From assembly GCA_021029095.1 (NCBI GenBank), contig JAJOHG010000015.1:186001-250000 (forward strand): a stretch of DNA of 64,000 nt, in the 5' to 3' direction. A model generated the notes under the pieces. It searched no databases. It saw nothing but the letters and a program-made list of their open reading frames with translations, and had not been told where the DNA came from. Shown one piece after another: positions 23,350 to 35,898 of the stretch (its first letter is position 1; each line of letters begins with the position of its first letter). The stretch is from Phellopilus nigrolimitatus. Lineage: Eukaryota; Basidiomycota; Agaricomycetes; Hymenochaetales; Hymenochaetaceae. The position numbers and the translations under genes are program-made.

Positions 23350-25328
23350 ATGACGGATCCAACAGAACGGTCCGGAAACGATGCTCAGTCGTTCAGTAAC
23401 GAACAAGTCAGTTTATCGCCTTGCTATACTCCTATTTTATGATATCTAATCATGCTATTCTTTATTTTCAGATTTTGATCGTCACTGAGAACCAAGGCCA
23501 GGAGTCCTCGACGGTTCAAGTGAGGCAGCCGCTTCATATCAACGACCTCATGCCTGAACTACTCTCATCGATCTTTCTCAAACTCATGTCTCATCTTACG
23601 AGAGGCGACGAGGATGGAGACCCATATGCGTGGCTGTACGTTACCGAGGTCTGCAAGCTGTGGCACGACGTGGCCCTCTCGTGCCCTGCTCTGTGGTCAT
23701 CCATCTCCCCTTCTTTCAAGCCCGAAGTCATCGAAATGCTCTTGAAACGCTCGAAGTCGTCTCTGCTCGATATAGATCTTGATATCTCACCCAAACGGAT
23801 AAAAAGCCACGAAACTGCGGAGAAAATAATTTCCCTGGTGAACCGGACGCACGATCGTACTGGACAGTTGGAAATCAGAGTTTGGGATGGAATCATCCCG
23901 CTTGTTCATATAAGTGACATATCCTTTCCTCGCCTGCAAGACCTCAGAATCAACTGCTACGCTCTCACAGGCCTACCGCTGAAAATCCCAGGAGATCTTC
24001 TGCCGAATGACTTGCGATCGCTGAAGAAGGTTTCTCTGGAATTTTGCCAAACAGCATGGAACGCCCCGATTTTCGCCGGCCTGACAAGCCTTTCCTTATG
24101 CTTTGTTAGTGGGTTTGAACCGTCAAATACTCTTAACATGAATTCTCTACTCACTATCCTCGAGAAATGTCCTGCACTGGAGGAGCTTTCCTTGGTGGAG
24201 CATCAGTATGGGGACGAGTTAGACGGGTTCGTTTTTCCGCATTACGTTAAACAGGTCCCACTTATCCGTCTACGCAACCTCCAAATAAAGACGGGCATTT
24301 GCCAGCTCGCTATTCTTTTGCGGCTCGTCAAGCTGCCTACTAATTTTGATTGGGATATTTCTTGTTTTGATGTCGAGAATAAAGACGTTCGCATGCTTGT
24401 CGCGCTCTCGGATCAACTGAGGAACGACTTCCGAAATGATTTCGCAAACGAACGCCAAATCAACATCGAGAATGGTCCTCAGAACAAAACGGCGTCGGTA
24501 GTCCCGACAGGACGTTTATTCGAGGAGTACCCGCGGACCATGAATAACAGCGCCATGTCCATAAGCGTTACAGAGATGGGTGTTACAATTTCTGCAACTG
24601 TCTCCTCTGCGAGTCGACCGGACCGAACGTTCAAGAACTCCCTAACTTTGCAGTCTTACGGTCTCGATAGCAGACAGTCCCCTCTCAAAGTGAAAATGGA
24701 TGGGTTGCGCAGGGCTTTTTTGCTTGCATTTCCGATGAGTCCGCAGATTTTGGCGGTAGACCTGAGCTCGCCTAGCACTCGCATCTCTCTCTTCGACAGC
24801 CCGATGGCGTGGGCGGATTTTCTCGACGCCTGTCCCGATCTCGAGCAGCTTACTATCAATCTCGATTTAGTCTGCTATGAGTCGATCGCGGACGTAGCAG
24901 AGACGGTCCTGAAAGCAATGACGTGGAGTGCACTCCCGGACGTGCTTCCGCCGGATTTCGGCCTGCCACAAGAAGTCATGCCTATTGTCATGCCTGTCCC
25001 CATTTGTCGCCGACTCAAGACAATTATATTTGAGTCCCGCAATATCAAAGCACTCGCCCCTTGCGCGGCCCCAGAGTTTTGGGATTTGATGATGAACATG
25101 CTCGAGCATCGCAGAAACCAGACCGGTCGACAAATCAATGTGCAGTTTGCTGTTTCGCGCGAAATTAAATTTATGGGCCGGCCAAGGCAAATGGGCCGCC
25201 TGTGCGCGCTGGTCAGAAAACCCGGTGAGGTCCATGCATTCTGCAAGGGATGGTTTCACCGAAAAATAAGGAGACAAGATGGCGACAATGAAGATATACG
25301 GACAAACGAGAACGCAGGTCAAGGTTGA
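23350..25328 (+). CDS. F-box/LRR-like protein
   Basis: Exon 1 (from 23350, MTDPTERSGNDAQSFSNEQ) splices over a 64-nt intron to ILIVTENQGQESSTVQVRQP, followed by one long exon to 25328; about 635 aa. The F-box-like start is LHINDLMPELLSSIFLKL, then a conserved VCKLWHDVALSCPALWSSI. Irregular leucine-rich segments follow (LRINCYALTGLPLKI, LTSLSLCF, CPALEELSLVE). This is the standard Agaricomycete F-box family, expected to bind Skp1 and present substrates to an SCF ubiquitin ligase. The family is large and fast-evolving, and the substrate cannot be inferred. The intact frame suggests a working gene. Confidence 0.85.
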
Positions 25329-25677
25329 AGGCTTCATAGGTACAGGCTTGAAGTGAAGGCCGGAAGTCGAATCTTCAGCACGATCCAATGTTCTAAACAA
25401 AAGGTGCTGATTTCACCGAAATCGGAATAATCAAACAAGTCGTTTTACCGTCCTTTCTTAGCGCTTATAGTAAGCGGGACTAACTATGTCTTATTTCAAA
25501 GAAATCCAGCACAAACTGGTAGGTGTATAATCATAAAAATATCGGAAGCCCCAAAAGATAGCTCTTCGAATAAAATATTAGAAAAATAAACATAACTTCT
25601 GCCTACTCATTCGGCTCTTTTCAAAGGAGGGACACAATTTGATACGGAAGTGTTCGAATAGGAACCACTGGAGCATT
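25329..25677. other. convergent 3' intergenic region
   Basis: A+T-rich stretch separating the 3' ends of the F-box gene (+) and the SANT corepressor (-). No coding signal. Confidence 0.5.
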
Positions 25678-28600
25678 TCAAAGTGTATTTGCAAATGGGA
25701 GATTCGAATGACCAGCAGATAACGCGTGCGAAGGTAGGCCATTTTTTATACTCCATAGGACTAGGGATGCTCGGTGTAAGTCTCCAGAAAAAAGGCTGCT
25801 AGCACTTGCAGGGACGAAAGGCGGCGCGGTTATGTGTATCGGAACAGACGGCATTGGCATCCCGGGAGGGGATCTAGCGTAGGGATGGTGTGTGTTAACT
25901 CCAGGAGGGGAGACGGGTTGCGTTCGACATTCTGTGCTCAGCGATGACAGATTTTGATGTGGAGGTGGCGTCGATGAGGGTCACAGCAAGGAAGGCTGAT
26001 CCGGGCCACCCAACCAGTGCAATCAGCGCGGAGGGCGACGCATACCGAGCGAGTGGAGGGAATTCCCCCTGGCCGAGGTAATTACTCCGCGCGAGCTATC
26101 AAAACCAGTAGTCTGGAAGGCGCCGGGATTTAGGACGTTAATGAATGACTTGTTGTTAACAACTCGCGAGTTCGATTGGTCCCCGGGGAATGGGTACCCG
26201 GTCTGCTCAAGCGTTAAAACCCCGATGCCTGAAGTTGCATCCAACACCTGCCTGTCATCTGGCTCTCGAGATTCCAAAGAAATTTCATCTTTTGGCGTCT
26301 GAGACTGAGAGGCTTCCGCTCGCGAAACCGTTACAAACCGATCTCTTTCTGGGGAGGATGAACGACTGTTGGCGGTGGCGACTATCGTGTTGAGATCCCA
26401 ATCTCTGAGATGACTTTTGTAATAATTGCTGACTTGTATGGTCGTCTACGTTCAATGAGCCAATTAGCTTTATAACAAAATGGTCGTACAGCGCAAATAC
26501 CTTGTTCGGCATAGATGATGCTATTCTCTTGAAATCCTTACCATGCCGACCCAGCAGCCGAATGAATTCATCTGGAGATCAAGGACACTGATCGATCTTG
26601 TGCTGGAACACAACTGTATGGGAAGAATTACCTCTGTCAGTTTCAGTCCAATGACTTGACGAGGCTGTAGACTTGCGTCGTCCTAAAGCCTCGTTGACAT
26701 CAATGAACTTGGTTTCACCTGGGGCAGGACTGTCAGCTGGACATTCTGCAGCTGTTTTCGGCTTGCGGCCTCGACGCTTCTTCGGAGGAACAACAGATGC
26801 TTCCCGGGTTTGGTCAGTATCCTGAGAAGAAGGTGTTGAGAAAATTTCAAAATATGTAACAACAATCTCTTCACCATTGAGGCATCTTCAATCTCCGTCT
26901 CTTTTGCCAGGACAACTTTTGGCATATTCGTAACTCTGCGACGCTTTGGACGCTGATCCCGATCAACATTTGCGTCGGTAGGCTGAGCACCGAAGCCAAC
27001 ACCAGCACCACGACCGCGACCACCATCACCAGGAACGACACCTCTTCCACGTCGCCGTCCGCGACTGGCAGGTCTTTTGCTATCAGCCTGCTGCACGTCC
27101 ACCAGGAGTGCGTTGCCCTTTTGCTTCCCGGCCTTCCGCATACCTTTCCGACGTTTACCATTTCCAGCATTTGCAGCATTGCGGAAATCGATAAGCCTCT
27201 TCTTCCGAACGTAGTAATATAAGACACATTGAGAGGACGTTTTGTGTGGAAGGAATGTCGAAATTATCCCAAATTGCTTTGGAAATTCTGCATATTTAGC
27301 ATAAAAAGTCGCTTCTTCTTCCGGAGTCCAGTCAAAGAAGCCGCTTCGCGGGTCGTAGAATACTTCGGGATTATCTATACGTCCGTTAGTGTCGTCGAAC
27401 ATGTGTTCGATGAGTCCCTTCTCCACAGATATCATGTCAGGAATTGCCGCAACATTGCGAACAGCCAGGTGATTAGGATCAGTCAGATCTTCATTGCCAA
27501 GGCTAGCAATAATTTGCTCCATCTCTAGGTCAGATCGCACAGCGTCGCCAAGAGTAGCGGCAGACCGACGAGTTGTTCGCCCTGTGATAGCTGCTGCCTC
27601 CTGCATGTCATTCGCTTTGAAGAGCGAGTCTAATTGTGAGCAATGCACGAGCCAACTCTCGTGCAACTTCAGATACTCGTTCCGTAATTTCTGCGTCTTC
27701 TCGGCCATAAGTTCCTGCTGGCCAGCGAAGTTTGTCGCCAGGACAGAACGTGTGTTCATTTGGTGCTCTTCCTTGCTGTGCGAGAAAACGCGCTCCAGAA
27801 CTTCCTCGATAACCGTCTCGGGCGACTTCGACGTCCGTTTCACTGGCTCGTCAGCTTTTGCCAGATTATCCATGAGGATAGGATTGACACGTTGCTCGCG
27901 CGTCTGATTTGACAGATGCCGTCTAGCAAGGATCGCCTTGCGCAAGGTCTCCGCTATGGCTCCATCGTCAGCGCGAGGTCGCGGGGGCAGAATGCGTATC
28001 GCGCCATTCTGAGCAATAGTCCTCGTATGTGGCGTAACGGGCGGCAACGGCCTTGGAGAATATATCGAAGCTCTAGCGACTTTCGCCTCTACTTCAGCTA
28101 GCATTCTGTACGCATCTGGTTCTGGAGTTTGCGTGCTTGGAGTGACTCCTTGAGAAGGACCGACGACGGACGGCTCGATAGAAAGACTAGGCCCCCGGTC
28201 GGATTCATGTGGACTGGCGTCCCGGATCGGTGTCGCAATTGGAGAAGCGAAGCGGTTTGGAGCAGCATTCTCCTCTTCCACACGAGCCTGGGAAACCGAA
28301 GGCACAAAGACATGCAAGACAGTAGAACGTTGATTTGGTGAACGATGTTCGTTTTGAGCCGTATCAACTTGCATATCATCCTTATGAAGAGATGAGGGTG
28401 TCACGGGCTTCTGTGGTACGGCAGCCGGGTTATAGAGTTTTACTGGCAAGTGAGAAGTATTGGTCAAATGTTTCGCACAATCTTTTATCATATGAAGAAT
28501 GACAGACCAGGCGTAGGTGATACTAAATTTTGCACGCTCATCACACCTTGTCGAGCAGATGCACTTCCTTGTGGAAGTGAGCTGGGGGATTCTGCTGAGG

Positions 28601-30274
28601 CAGGCGCAGATGATTCTTCAACTTTCACGGAGGAAATTTTATTAGGACGTGATCCTGACAACGTGTGTCGAACTAGAGCGTAAGAATTTGAATAGGGGAA
28701 TTTTTTTGTTGATAATAAAATCAAGACCAACCAGGTGAGAAACGTCTTGATGATTCCTTTGGTTTCGAATTAGCAACAGGCACATCGGCGACAGGTAAGG
28801 ACTGAGAAGCCTGGCTGCTCCAGCTAGAGTAGTCATCATCGGTAGAGTACGAACGTTCATCGCTAGATGGATCTTGAGGAACTTGCGGGCGCTTCGGTGA
28901 GATCCGCAAATGTTTATTACGTGGAACTGGTTGCGCAATGCTAAAGGCCGCAGCTCGCTCGGGTTCGCGAAACCCTGATGCCCAAACAAAGATAGTACAT
29001 GATTTTTAAAAAGAATACAGGAAAAGAAGTAAACTCACCAGCGCCAGTCTGTTTAGGGTGTTCACTCCCCCGGGACGATTCATTCGAAACTAATCTTGAG
29101 CTTTGATTTGATCGTCCCGAGCTTCTGCCATGATCATCTGTCGGGAAACCAACTTCTTCATTGGGTGTTCCCCAGACAGGTCGTGCGGATTTTGCAACCG
29201 GTGATGATGGAATTGAAGTAAACGCAACGCTTCGCGCTGCAATCTGAGACGAGTTCGGGCCAAGCCGTTCGCGATAATTTGTCCCTACAGGGGATGACAA
29301 AGAACCCTCTCGCGAGTTTTTGCTCGAGTCACCGCCCTTTTCTCTACCCCAACTAGGAGTGCCATTATCTGATGGACGAGGAGAGTGACCAAGGGACATT
29401 TGTCGTGGACGTTTATAGTCCCTGATAGCACTCGGACGATTCGAGCGCGGAAGCGGTGGGGATGCAGGCCGATACGTAGAAGACGTCCATTGCACAGGTC
29501 GTTCATCGTGCGAATGAGGTGGCCTATAGGCATCAGGCTCTGGGTAGGATGAGCGCTCGTAGTAAGCTGGCTGACGAAATTCATAAGAATGGTAGTCTTG
29601 CGGATATGGACGGGTATAATCGCGAGGTGGAGGCGGAGGCGAAGGATTAGGCTCTCGCCAACGGCGATCATCAGCTGCTGGACTCGAAGGAGCAGGGTTA
29701 AGCAAAGAGCTCCTACGACTGTGATGAGTAAAATGATAATAAGCAGATATCGGGAGAACTAACAATCGAGAACTCGGAGGTTCACGGTGGTTGTGTCTCC
29801 ATGCACCCGATGGTGCAAAGCCGCGACTCTCGGGAGCACTTTCCCATCTTGCGTGTTCTTCCCAATGAGGAGACGGAGGAAGTCTATAGCTTTGATGTTG
29901 CGGAAGATAAGCAGCTGGGGGTGGTGGTGATTGCCTTCGAGGGTAATTCGGATGACGGGGATACCATGGGTCGTCGCGACCCCACGGATCGCCACGCACA
30001 TCTCTAGTGGAAGGCCCTAAATATTCCTGTGGAGGATAGTAAGATCGATCCTCTCGTCTCGGTGCGATGCGTTCATCCTCGATATAATCTGCATCTGGTG
30101 GAGGGAAGACAACCCGAGGATCCCTGTCGTAAAAAGGACCACGAGAAGATCCGGCGATCGGCGAGGGCCGAGTGGCGTAAGGTGCAGGTGGTCTCTACAT
30201 AACAAAAGGTAGTATCAACATGAAGGACTGAGAACGTGCTAGTAAACAGCACTGACATCGTAGTGTGAAGACAT
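25678..30274 (-). CDS. SNT1-like double-SANT corepressor (Set3/NCoR type)
   Basis: A long multi-exon gene of ~1,350 aa. Start at 30274: a 6-residue exon (MSSHYD) spliced to RPPAPYATRPSPIAGSSRGP. The N-terminal half is a Pro/Arg/Tyr/Ser-rich disordered region. SANT1 reads FFDWTPEEEATFYAKYAEFP with KQFGIISTFLPHKTSSQCV and YYYVRKKR (27150-27360). A basic, AT-hook-like KKRRGRKPK follows. SANT2 is SSHWTETDRDEFIRLLGRHG, KDFKRIASSMPNK and TTIQVSNYYKSHLRDW, and needs introns at about 26580-26632 and 26445-26502. If the frame is read through at ~26880 without splicing it ends falsely at 26683. Two SANT domains with this spacing are the mark of Snt1/NCoR/SMRT, the scaffold of the Set3 histone-deacetylase complex. 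The last exon (Pro-rich, to 25678) is less certain. Confidence 0.82.
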
Positions 30275-30751
30275 CTGCTACTGCTGTTCCAGTTACAGGT
30301 AGATGCGTCGACAACTCAGTTGGAGAAGTAAATAAAGCCACGAAAAGATCCTTCTCAAAGACAGTCAACAGTGCCAAGGTAAGAGATATTAAAAGTTTCG
30401 GATCGACTGAGGTATGCACAAGACACTATCTTGTTGAGCAGGCTTTGAAGAAAAATAAGACACGTTGTGTGAGTCTACTCTATGATTCTGCCTTAGTGGA
30501 TTGACGTAGTATATCGTTCGTAGCTTGAGTAGCACAGATATTCTCAGAATTTGAACCAGAGTGAGGCTCAGAACCTCATAAAGTCGAAGCAGAGAGTTCG
30601 AACATGGTGATGGAGAAAGAGACTCAGGTTGACTACGATGATGAGGCTTGAAAGATTCATTCTCTCCCATAAACCGACTTTCTCACGGTCACGTTACTTA
30701 CCGTGTCAGTCACGACCTCAATTGGTCGTGTTCCTCTTGCGTATCGACGAC
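30275..30751. promoter_or_regulatory. divergent promoter, SNT1-like and GPI17
   Basis: About 480 bp between two divergent start codons. A plus-strand frame at 30265-30504 starts almost on the SNT1 start and shows no protein feature. No clear TATA or operator was found. Confidence 0.4.
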
Positions 30752-32595
30752 ATGCCAAATGACTGGGTTAAATCTATTTCTTTCCAGTCAGACAGGACAC
30801 GCCGGCAGATACTCTTCTCGTATTGGGCTGTCGTTCTGCTAGCCGTACCATTATGGTGGATAACGACAAGCATCACGCGCCTGCCGCTTCCAGAGGCTCG
30901 CGTCAAAGAACTCGAGGCGAAGCAGGTCAGTGGATTTGTTTGAACCATAGGCATAATTGATATAGCTACTGAATTCTACACAGCTTAAATTTCCACTTCA
31001 TATTTTCCTTGACGAAAGCATTGAATTTGCCTCAGACGTAGTAAGGAATGGACTGAAGAATCATGTGCACGATGGTCATCTTGAGGGTACCTTTTCGATC
31101 GCCGTTTCATCGGATGGTAAGAAACCTCGAAATTTCTCGTATGCCTACTACTTAATGGCTCAAAGTATTACAGGATGTTGATGCATATGAAGTTTCTGAA
31201 AACAGTGATATGTCGGAAACATATCTAGAAGGGAGACGGCTGTCATTGGGAACGAAGTTGATACCGGCGCGTGAGTAGTCATTTCTTCCTTTCTTCCCCC
31301 TCCTCCTGCAGAAACCCACTTGTCTTCCAGCAGCATCAACATCCCAGTTGCTGACAGATACCCTGTCTAATTTATTGCTCGCAAACTTTGCCCAGGACCA
31401 ACAAGCTGCGCAATACGCTCCACGTTATCGCCTAGCCTTTACTCTAATGAATGAAGATGCTGCCTCTGGGGGCAGCCCTCTTGGATGGGATGTGAAAGCT
31501 GCTATTACTCGTGTGTTATAAACATTTCAATTATCTGGACACATCCTGATTTGCTGCGTAGGCGAGTTTGAACCCACGCTGCAGAGACTATCAGCTTTGC
31601 ATAATTTCACCATAGAAAGCCAGGTTCAATTCTTCGCTCCGCTGGCTTTTGAACCGCGAAGATTGGAAGATGGGAGCTTCGGTCTGACACAAGAGCAGCT
31701 TACGATCTTCGTGAACTCAGCAGAGTGGACATTATGTAAGTCGTGGTTTGGGGAAATAGAAGGTGTAATATATAAGTTGACTAATTACAACAGCCTCTAG
31801 TGTGTCCAATGATCCCGTTCTTCACTTTATTATCTTTATCCCGTCTGCAACGAGACGGCCTCTGCGTATTCTTCACGACGATGGTACTTTTTTTTTAAAT
31901 TCGTTCTTCAATGATGTCAGGTAATAACGCATTTCTTCGACAGGCTCACCATCTGAGTCAACTGCGTTTATACTGCCCCAATGGGGCAGTATTTACATCC
32001 ACAACCCCCTTGAATTCACCCAAACTCAGCTCACTTCGCACGCTCTTCACCCGGCGTTCTCGTTATTTTGTGATCAGCTGCTTAGCCTGCTCGGCATACC
32101 ACCCCTGCCTACAGGAGTGCGCTCGTCCGACGTACTCTCGGATTGGCAACTAGATGCACTGCTTCGGCGGCGTGCTTACGAAAATGCGAATGGGAGTAAA
32201 GACACACTCAGCAGCATCGTGAGCCTCGTGAACCAAATTGAAGGTATGCCCGTTGAGAAGGACGTGACAGACGACGTTCGCGAAGCGCTCGATGCGCTAG
32301 ACAAAGTATGTCTTCTTATTTTATTTTATTCTCCACGGTGGTCTGATTGAACCCCGCGTACCAGATGTACGCTGTCGCTCGCGAGTCATCATGGCTCGCC
32401 TTACACTACTCCAGCAGAGCTCTCGAGCTAGCCTCACGCGCGTTCTTCAACCCAGGCATGCTTGCACTGCTTTATTTCCCGCCTGAGCACAATTTAGCTG
32501 TATATACGCCTCTGCTTGCACCTGTAGCAGTACCGCTCGTTGCCGCCGTGATCAGAGAAGTGGCGAGCTGGCGCAGAAATCGTCGGTTGCCATAA
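30752..32595 (+). CDS. GPI17: GPI transamidase subunit PIG-S (Gpi17)
   Basis: Start at 30752 gives MPNDWVKSISFQSDRTRRQI, then the first membrane helix LFSYWAVVLLAVPLWWITTS. Upstream in-frame Mets add residues that do not fit. Luminal exons follow: LPLPEARVKELEAKQ, LKFPLHIFLDESIEF, LSNLLLANFAQDQQAAQYAP, FTIESQVQFFAPLAFEP, QLLSLLGIPPLPTGV and DWQLDALLRRRAYEN. The C-terminus has YAVARESSWLALHYSSRALE and a second membrane segment (LAPVAVPLVAAVIREV), ending at 32595. A membrane helix at each end with a large luminal domain is the PIG-S layout. PIG-S belongs to the ER complex that swaps the C-terminal signal of proteins for a GPI anchor. All exons stay in frame. Confidence 0.88.
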
Positions 32596-33045
32596 GGAAA
32601 TTTATGTCCTTGCCAAGTGCTTGCTCATGTATGTCTTGCAGTAGATTGATATGTGATATGCATTCTGCATATAAAATGCTGATGGTAGCTCAGCAAGGCT
32701 AAAGACGGATCCATGCATGACATGTCCACAGTTCTTGGAGATCGACACGCCGGCCGCTGGACAAAACTTCGACGTGTTTTTCATTCAAGTCTATCTGCGT
32801 GTCGACTACCAGAATTCAAAGCTTATTCATGTGATCCGTACTCGCGGTCATCAGCATCTCCCGGGTAATGTGCCTCGAGGAATTCAGTGCGAAGAAAGGT
32901 CTGTGCAAATGCAGACTTCTGCGTAAACTAGAGTACACCTGTGCGGCGCAGTTCAGGTAGGGTGGCTCCGGTCGCTGAGTACAAGAATGCAAGAAATCAA
33001 TCACAACTATTGAGTAAACTATTGCATGATCGCAAACTACTATCG
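32596..33045. other. intergenic, start of the transposon-rich island
   Basis: No gene supported. Short frames only. Marks the transition from the housekeeping block to the 33-39 kb repeat-rich region. Confidence 0.4.
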
Positions 33046-34474
33046 TCAGTTTGTTATGCCACCGGCAGCCGTGGTTAAAGCATCCCCAAGGGATGTGTTT
33101 GTTGTAAACCTCTTCCTGAGAAGTACAATTCCCGTGTATGTCGGGGGCGATTTCCGTGGTAGAGGTATCGCCTCCTTGTCGGGTGGTGGCAGTTTGGAAA
33201 GCTGCAAGCTGGCACTGAAAGATCCGTGCCGTGGCCAGATGACAATCATGTCTCCTGCCCTGGCCTCTTGTCCTGAGGCTCTTTCCTTTCCTTTCCCTTC
33301 AATAGAAAGACGGGAAACCTGACTTTGACAACAGCCGGCCTCAAAGCCAAAGTGGCCGAGACCTAAGTCATTTAGAGAGCAGTCCAGCTCTTCCTGTTCC
33401 TCCACTTCTGTGTTCCCACTGTTATGTCCTATCACAAACTTGTTTTTGATGGGATCTAGCTGCGAGAGTGGCCGATGACGATTTGATTGGTGTGGATCTG
33501 TCTTTTGCAAATGGATTGGTGTAGGTTCCATCATCATAGTGTGGCTAGGTGATGGAATGATTGGCAGCACTGTGGTAGAGAAGGCAGCACAATCCTTAGA
33601 CAGCTTGTCAAATGCAATGCAAGAGCTTGATGGCCCTGCAGAGCCGGGCTGAAGGTACGAAGATTGATGAAGGACATCCGAAGATCGTTCCATCCACTGG
33701 TAGGCCACCTGGTGGTGGACCTCAAGGAGGTGACCACAGAGGAGCTGGTGGCGAGGGGATACAAATACACAATCTGTGATACAAGATATTGAAGCAAAAG
33801 AGAAAGAGGATCAGTTCCTAGAACACAGGTGCACAAGAGCAGCCCCTCACCTTTGATGGGGCATGGCAAAGGTAGTCGGGACAGGTGTGACAATTCAATA
33901 TGCACTGTAAGTGCCTCTCGTGATGAGTGGGCTGGAAAAGCACATTTCTTCCATCCACATTGGTGTTCCTGGAATGACATAACCATCGGTTCTTAAGGGA
34001 GATGAAAAACATGAAAAACCTGCCTTTGAATACTTGCAGTGAAGAGCAATATGCTAAATTGTCATAGACATAACGGACATGTAAGTCCCAGACTATCATC
34101 CCTGAACCAAAGGAAGAAATCACTCACGGTCTTGTATGTTTGCCATGAGTTAAGCCTTGTGGGACATGCACCCCAGTCACATTGGTAAACATGTAGTGTC
34201 TCTTTTGAGAGAGTAACAATTCCAGCAGTGTCCAGGAGAATACGGCTTTTGTTCATGTTTCAGGTTGATGAACACTCGCTGATACGCAAGTTGAACCAGA
34301 TTGACCAATAGCCCGTCTCAATTCTGTATCTCCACCGGCAGAAAAATCCAGACAGGGTGTGTCAACTGGAAACTTGTGGCTGTCACAATTTGAACCAATT
34401 GTGACCTCAACCCTGAACCCACAGAATGCCGAACCAATGGAAAGCACCCAGATAGTGTCAACACTTAGGCCCAC
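33046..34474 (-). CDS. putative C2H2-like zinc-finger protein, model uncertain
   Basis: Minus-strand pieces that can be spliced: an N-terminal frame from 34474 or 34256 ending LHVYQCDWGACPTRLNSW; an exon reading EHQCGWKKCAFPAHSSREAL with TVHIELSHLSRLPLPCPIKG (about 33860-33975); then DCVFVSPRHQLLCGHLLEVH and a long tail QWMERSSDVLHQSSYLQPGS to a stop at 33046. The C-x4-C...H-x4-H spacing and the CDWGxC / CGWKKC repeats resemble C2H2 modules seen in expanded Agaricomycete families. Intron borders between the first two pieces are unclear. It may be a degenerate copy, given the surrounding transposons. I do not assign a function. Confidence 0.35.
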
Positions 34475-34868
34475 AAGACAAACACCATGAAAGAGTATTT
34501 CTTGCTGTCAGAGAGTCTTGAAATACATACAGGAAATGTATCTACTCACCTCTTTGTTGCTGTCAGAAAGACTGAGGCAACAAAGGCGATGATGCACTTT
34601 GGAATAGGTCTGATTACATAAGAGGAACTGTACAGTACCAGTCTGATGGGGATCCGACGTGTATTTACTCTTGAAGCACATAAGTCACTTTTCTGACACC
34701 TGTCGGAAAGCCGGAAAGTTGGAAATTCAGAAAGTCGGAAATCGGAAAGTCAGACATTTGGTCGGCCTGTCGGAAACTTGAATGTGTCAGGAGCACTCTG
34801 GCGGGCTTACACAAGTGCTTCAATATCCCTGACACACCCGCCAGCACCCATCCCATGGGTCATCCACA
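34475..34868. repeat. gene-free stretch with short GGAAA repeats
   Basis: No gene. Around 34690-34760 the sequence repeats GTCGGAAA/CCGGAAA/TTGGAAA units of 8-11 bp about six times, imperfectly. It borders the left arm of the inverted repeat at 34869. Confidence 0.4.
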
Positions 34869-35179
34869 GGTTTTTGCTAATTTGCTGATAGTGTAATGAG
34901 TTCTTCTCCGATTGCAGTGCTCTTATATGCAAAATGTGTGCACTGCCACATGCTACAAGTTGCAAAAACACGCACCAAGTCTGTGCGGTCATCAAAACCC
35001 GTAGAAGTGAACTTAGATGACCCGTTTGCATCTTGTGTTACCATTATTAGCCCCCTACAGTTTGAACCCGCATGTTGCCCGTCTCCAGCGGCTTATGCCT
35101 TTCAGGGTCTTCCGGCCTTTTCCGTTCCCACAGCTGCTGGAATTTTAAAGGTTTCTGGCGACGGCACCATTCGGCAAAT
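34869..35179 (-). repeat. left arm of a large inverted repeat
   Basis: Reads, in reverse complement, as a close copy of 36139-36399: both begin near GCCGAATGGTGCCGTCGCC, pass through GGCCGGAAGACCCTGAAA and end at AGCAAAAACC. This arm has ~50 bp extra in its middle. The hairpin element at 35214-35898 inserted in the spacer between the arms. Neither arm has a supported gene, although a 98-codon frame crosses this one. Confidence 0.75.
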
Positions 35180-35206
35180 ATACAACACGTGATTACTTGC
35201 TAGTCC

Positions 35207-35213
35207 TTTCCAT
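35207..35213. repeat. 7-bp target-site duplication TTTCCAT (left)
   Basis: TTTCCAT directly precedes the terminal TGGGGGG of the hairpin element. The same seven bases follow its other end at 35899-35905. Confidence 0.7.
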
Positions 35214-35898
35214 TGGGGGGAGGCAACGCCTGCGAAAAAAGTGTGCACGCTTTGTAATCTGACAAATGATCGGCACTTCCCAATTTAAGAAATTCCAATG
35301 GCAAAGGCCTACAGATGGACAACTTGACGCAATTCAGCCACTCCTTGCTGACTTTTATTTTTTTTAAGTAATAAAACTGTATTTTAAGGCTATATATACA
35401 ATAATCACTTGATATAATGTAGCTTGGCTATAAGGAGAAATTTGTAGCAAAGAAAAGAGCAGGTGAGCGCATTTTCGGTTGTCACGTGATCTCAGCGCAC
35501 GCAGAAATCGCCGCGCATACATGCAAATGCGCAGAACGATTTTTTGAGCTCAATTCTCCATCTTTCCGCACGATTTAAGCTGGAAAATACTCGGGTGATA
35601 TGGGGCTGGGAGGTCTATTTTGTCGATTTTTTAATTTCGCCCTCAAAGTGTCAGAACAGTGGTCTTACATGGCTGTTCTGACACTTTGAGGACGGAATTA
35701 AAAAATCGACAAAATAGACCTCCCAGCCCCATATCACCCGAGTATTTTCCAGCTTAAATCGTGCGGAAAGGTGGAGAATTGAGCTCAAAACATCGTTCTG
35801 TAACTTTTCTTTCGCTCATGAGCCGCAAAAATTCCGTTTTTGGTAGACATGTAAACAACTACAAATGCACACTCTTTTGCAGGCGTTGCCTCCCCCCA
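35214..35898 (+). mobile_element. hairpin MITE, complete copy 2 (685 bp)
   Basis: Terminal inverted repeats of ~33 bp: TGGGGGGAGGCAACGCCTGC at 35214 and its complement ending at 35898, extending with an AAAAGTGTGC-like tail. Flanked by identical TTTCCAT duplications. Internally a 127-bp inverted repeat (35532-35658 against 35674-35800) leaves only a 15-nt loop, so the right half is essentially one long hairpin. No coding capacity, hence non-autonomous. The superfamily is not clear: a 7-bp duplication is compatible with several cut-and-paste groups. A truncated relative is at 6040-6590. Confidence 0.85.

Noticed and set aside
26683..28491. 602-codon frame as the complete single-SANT gene
   Set aside because: Splicing at about 26880 extends the gene through a second SANT domain. 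The unspliced end reads leucine-rich noise.
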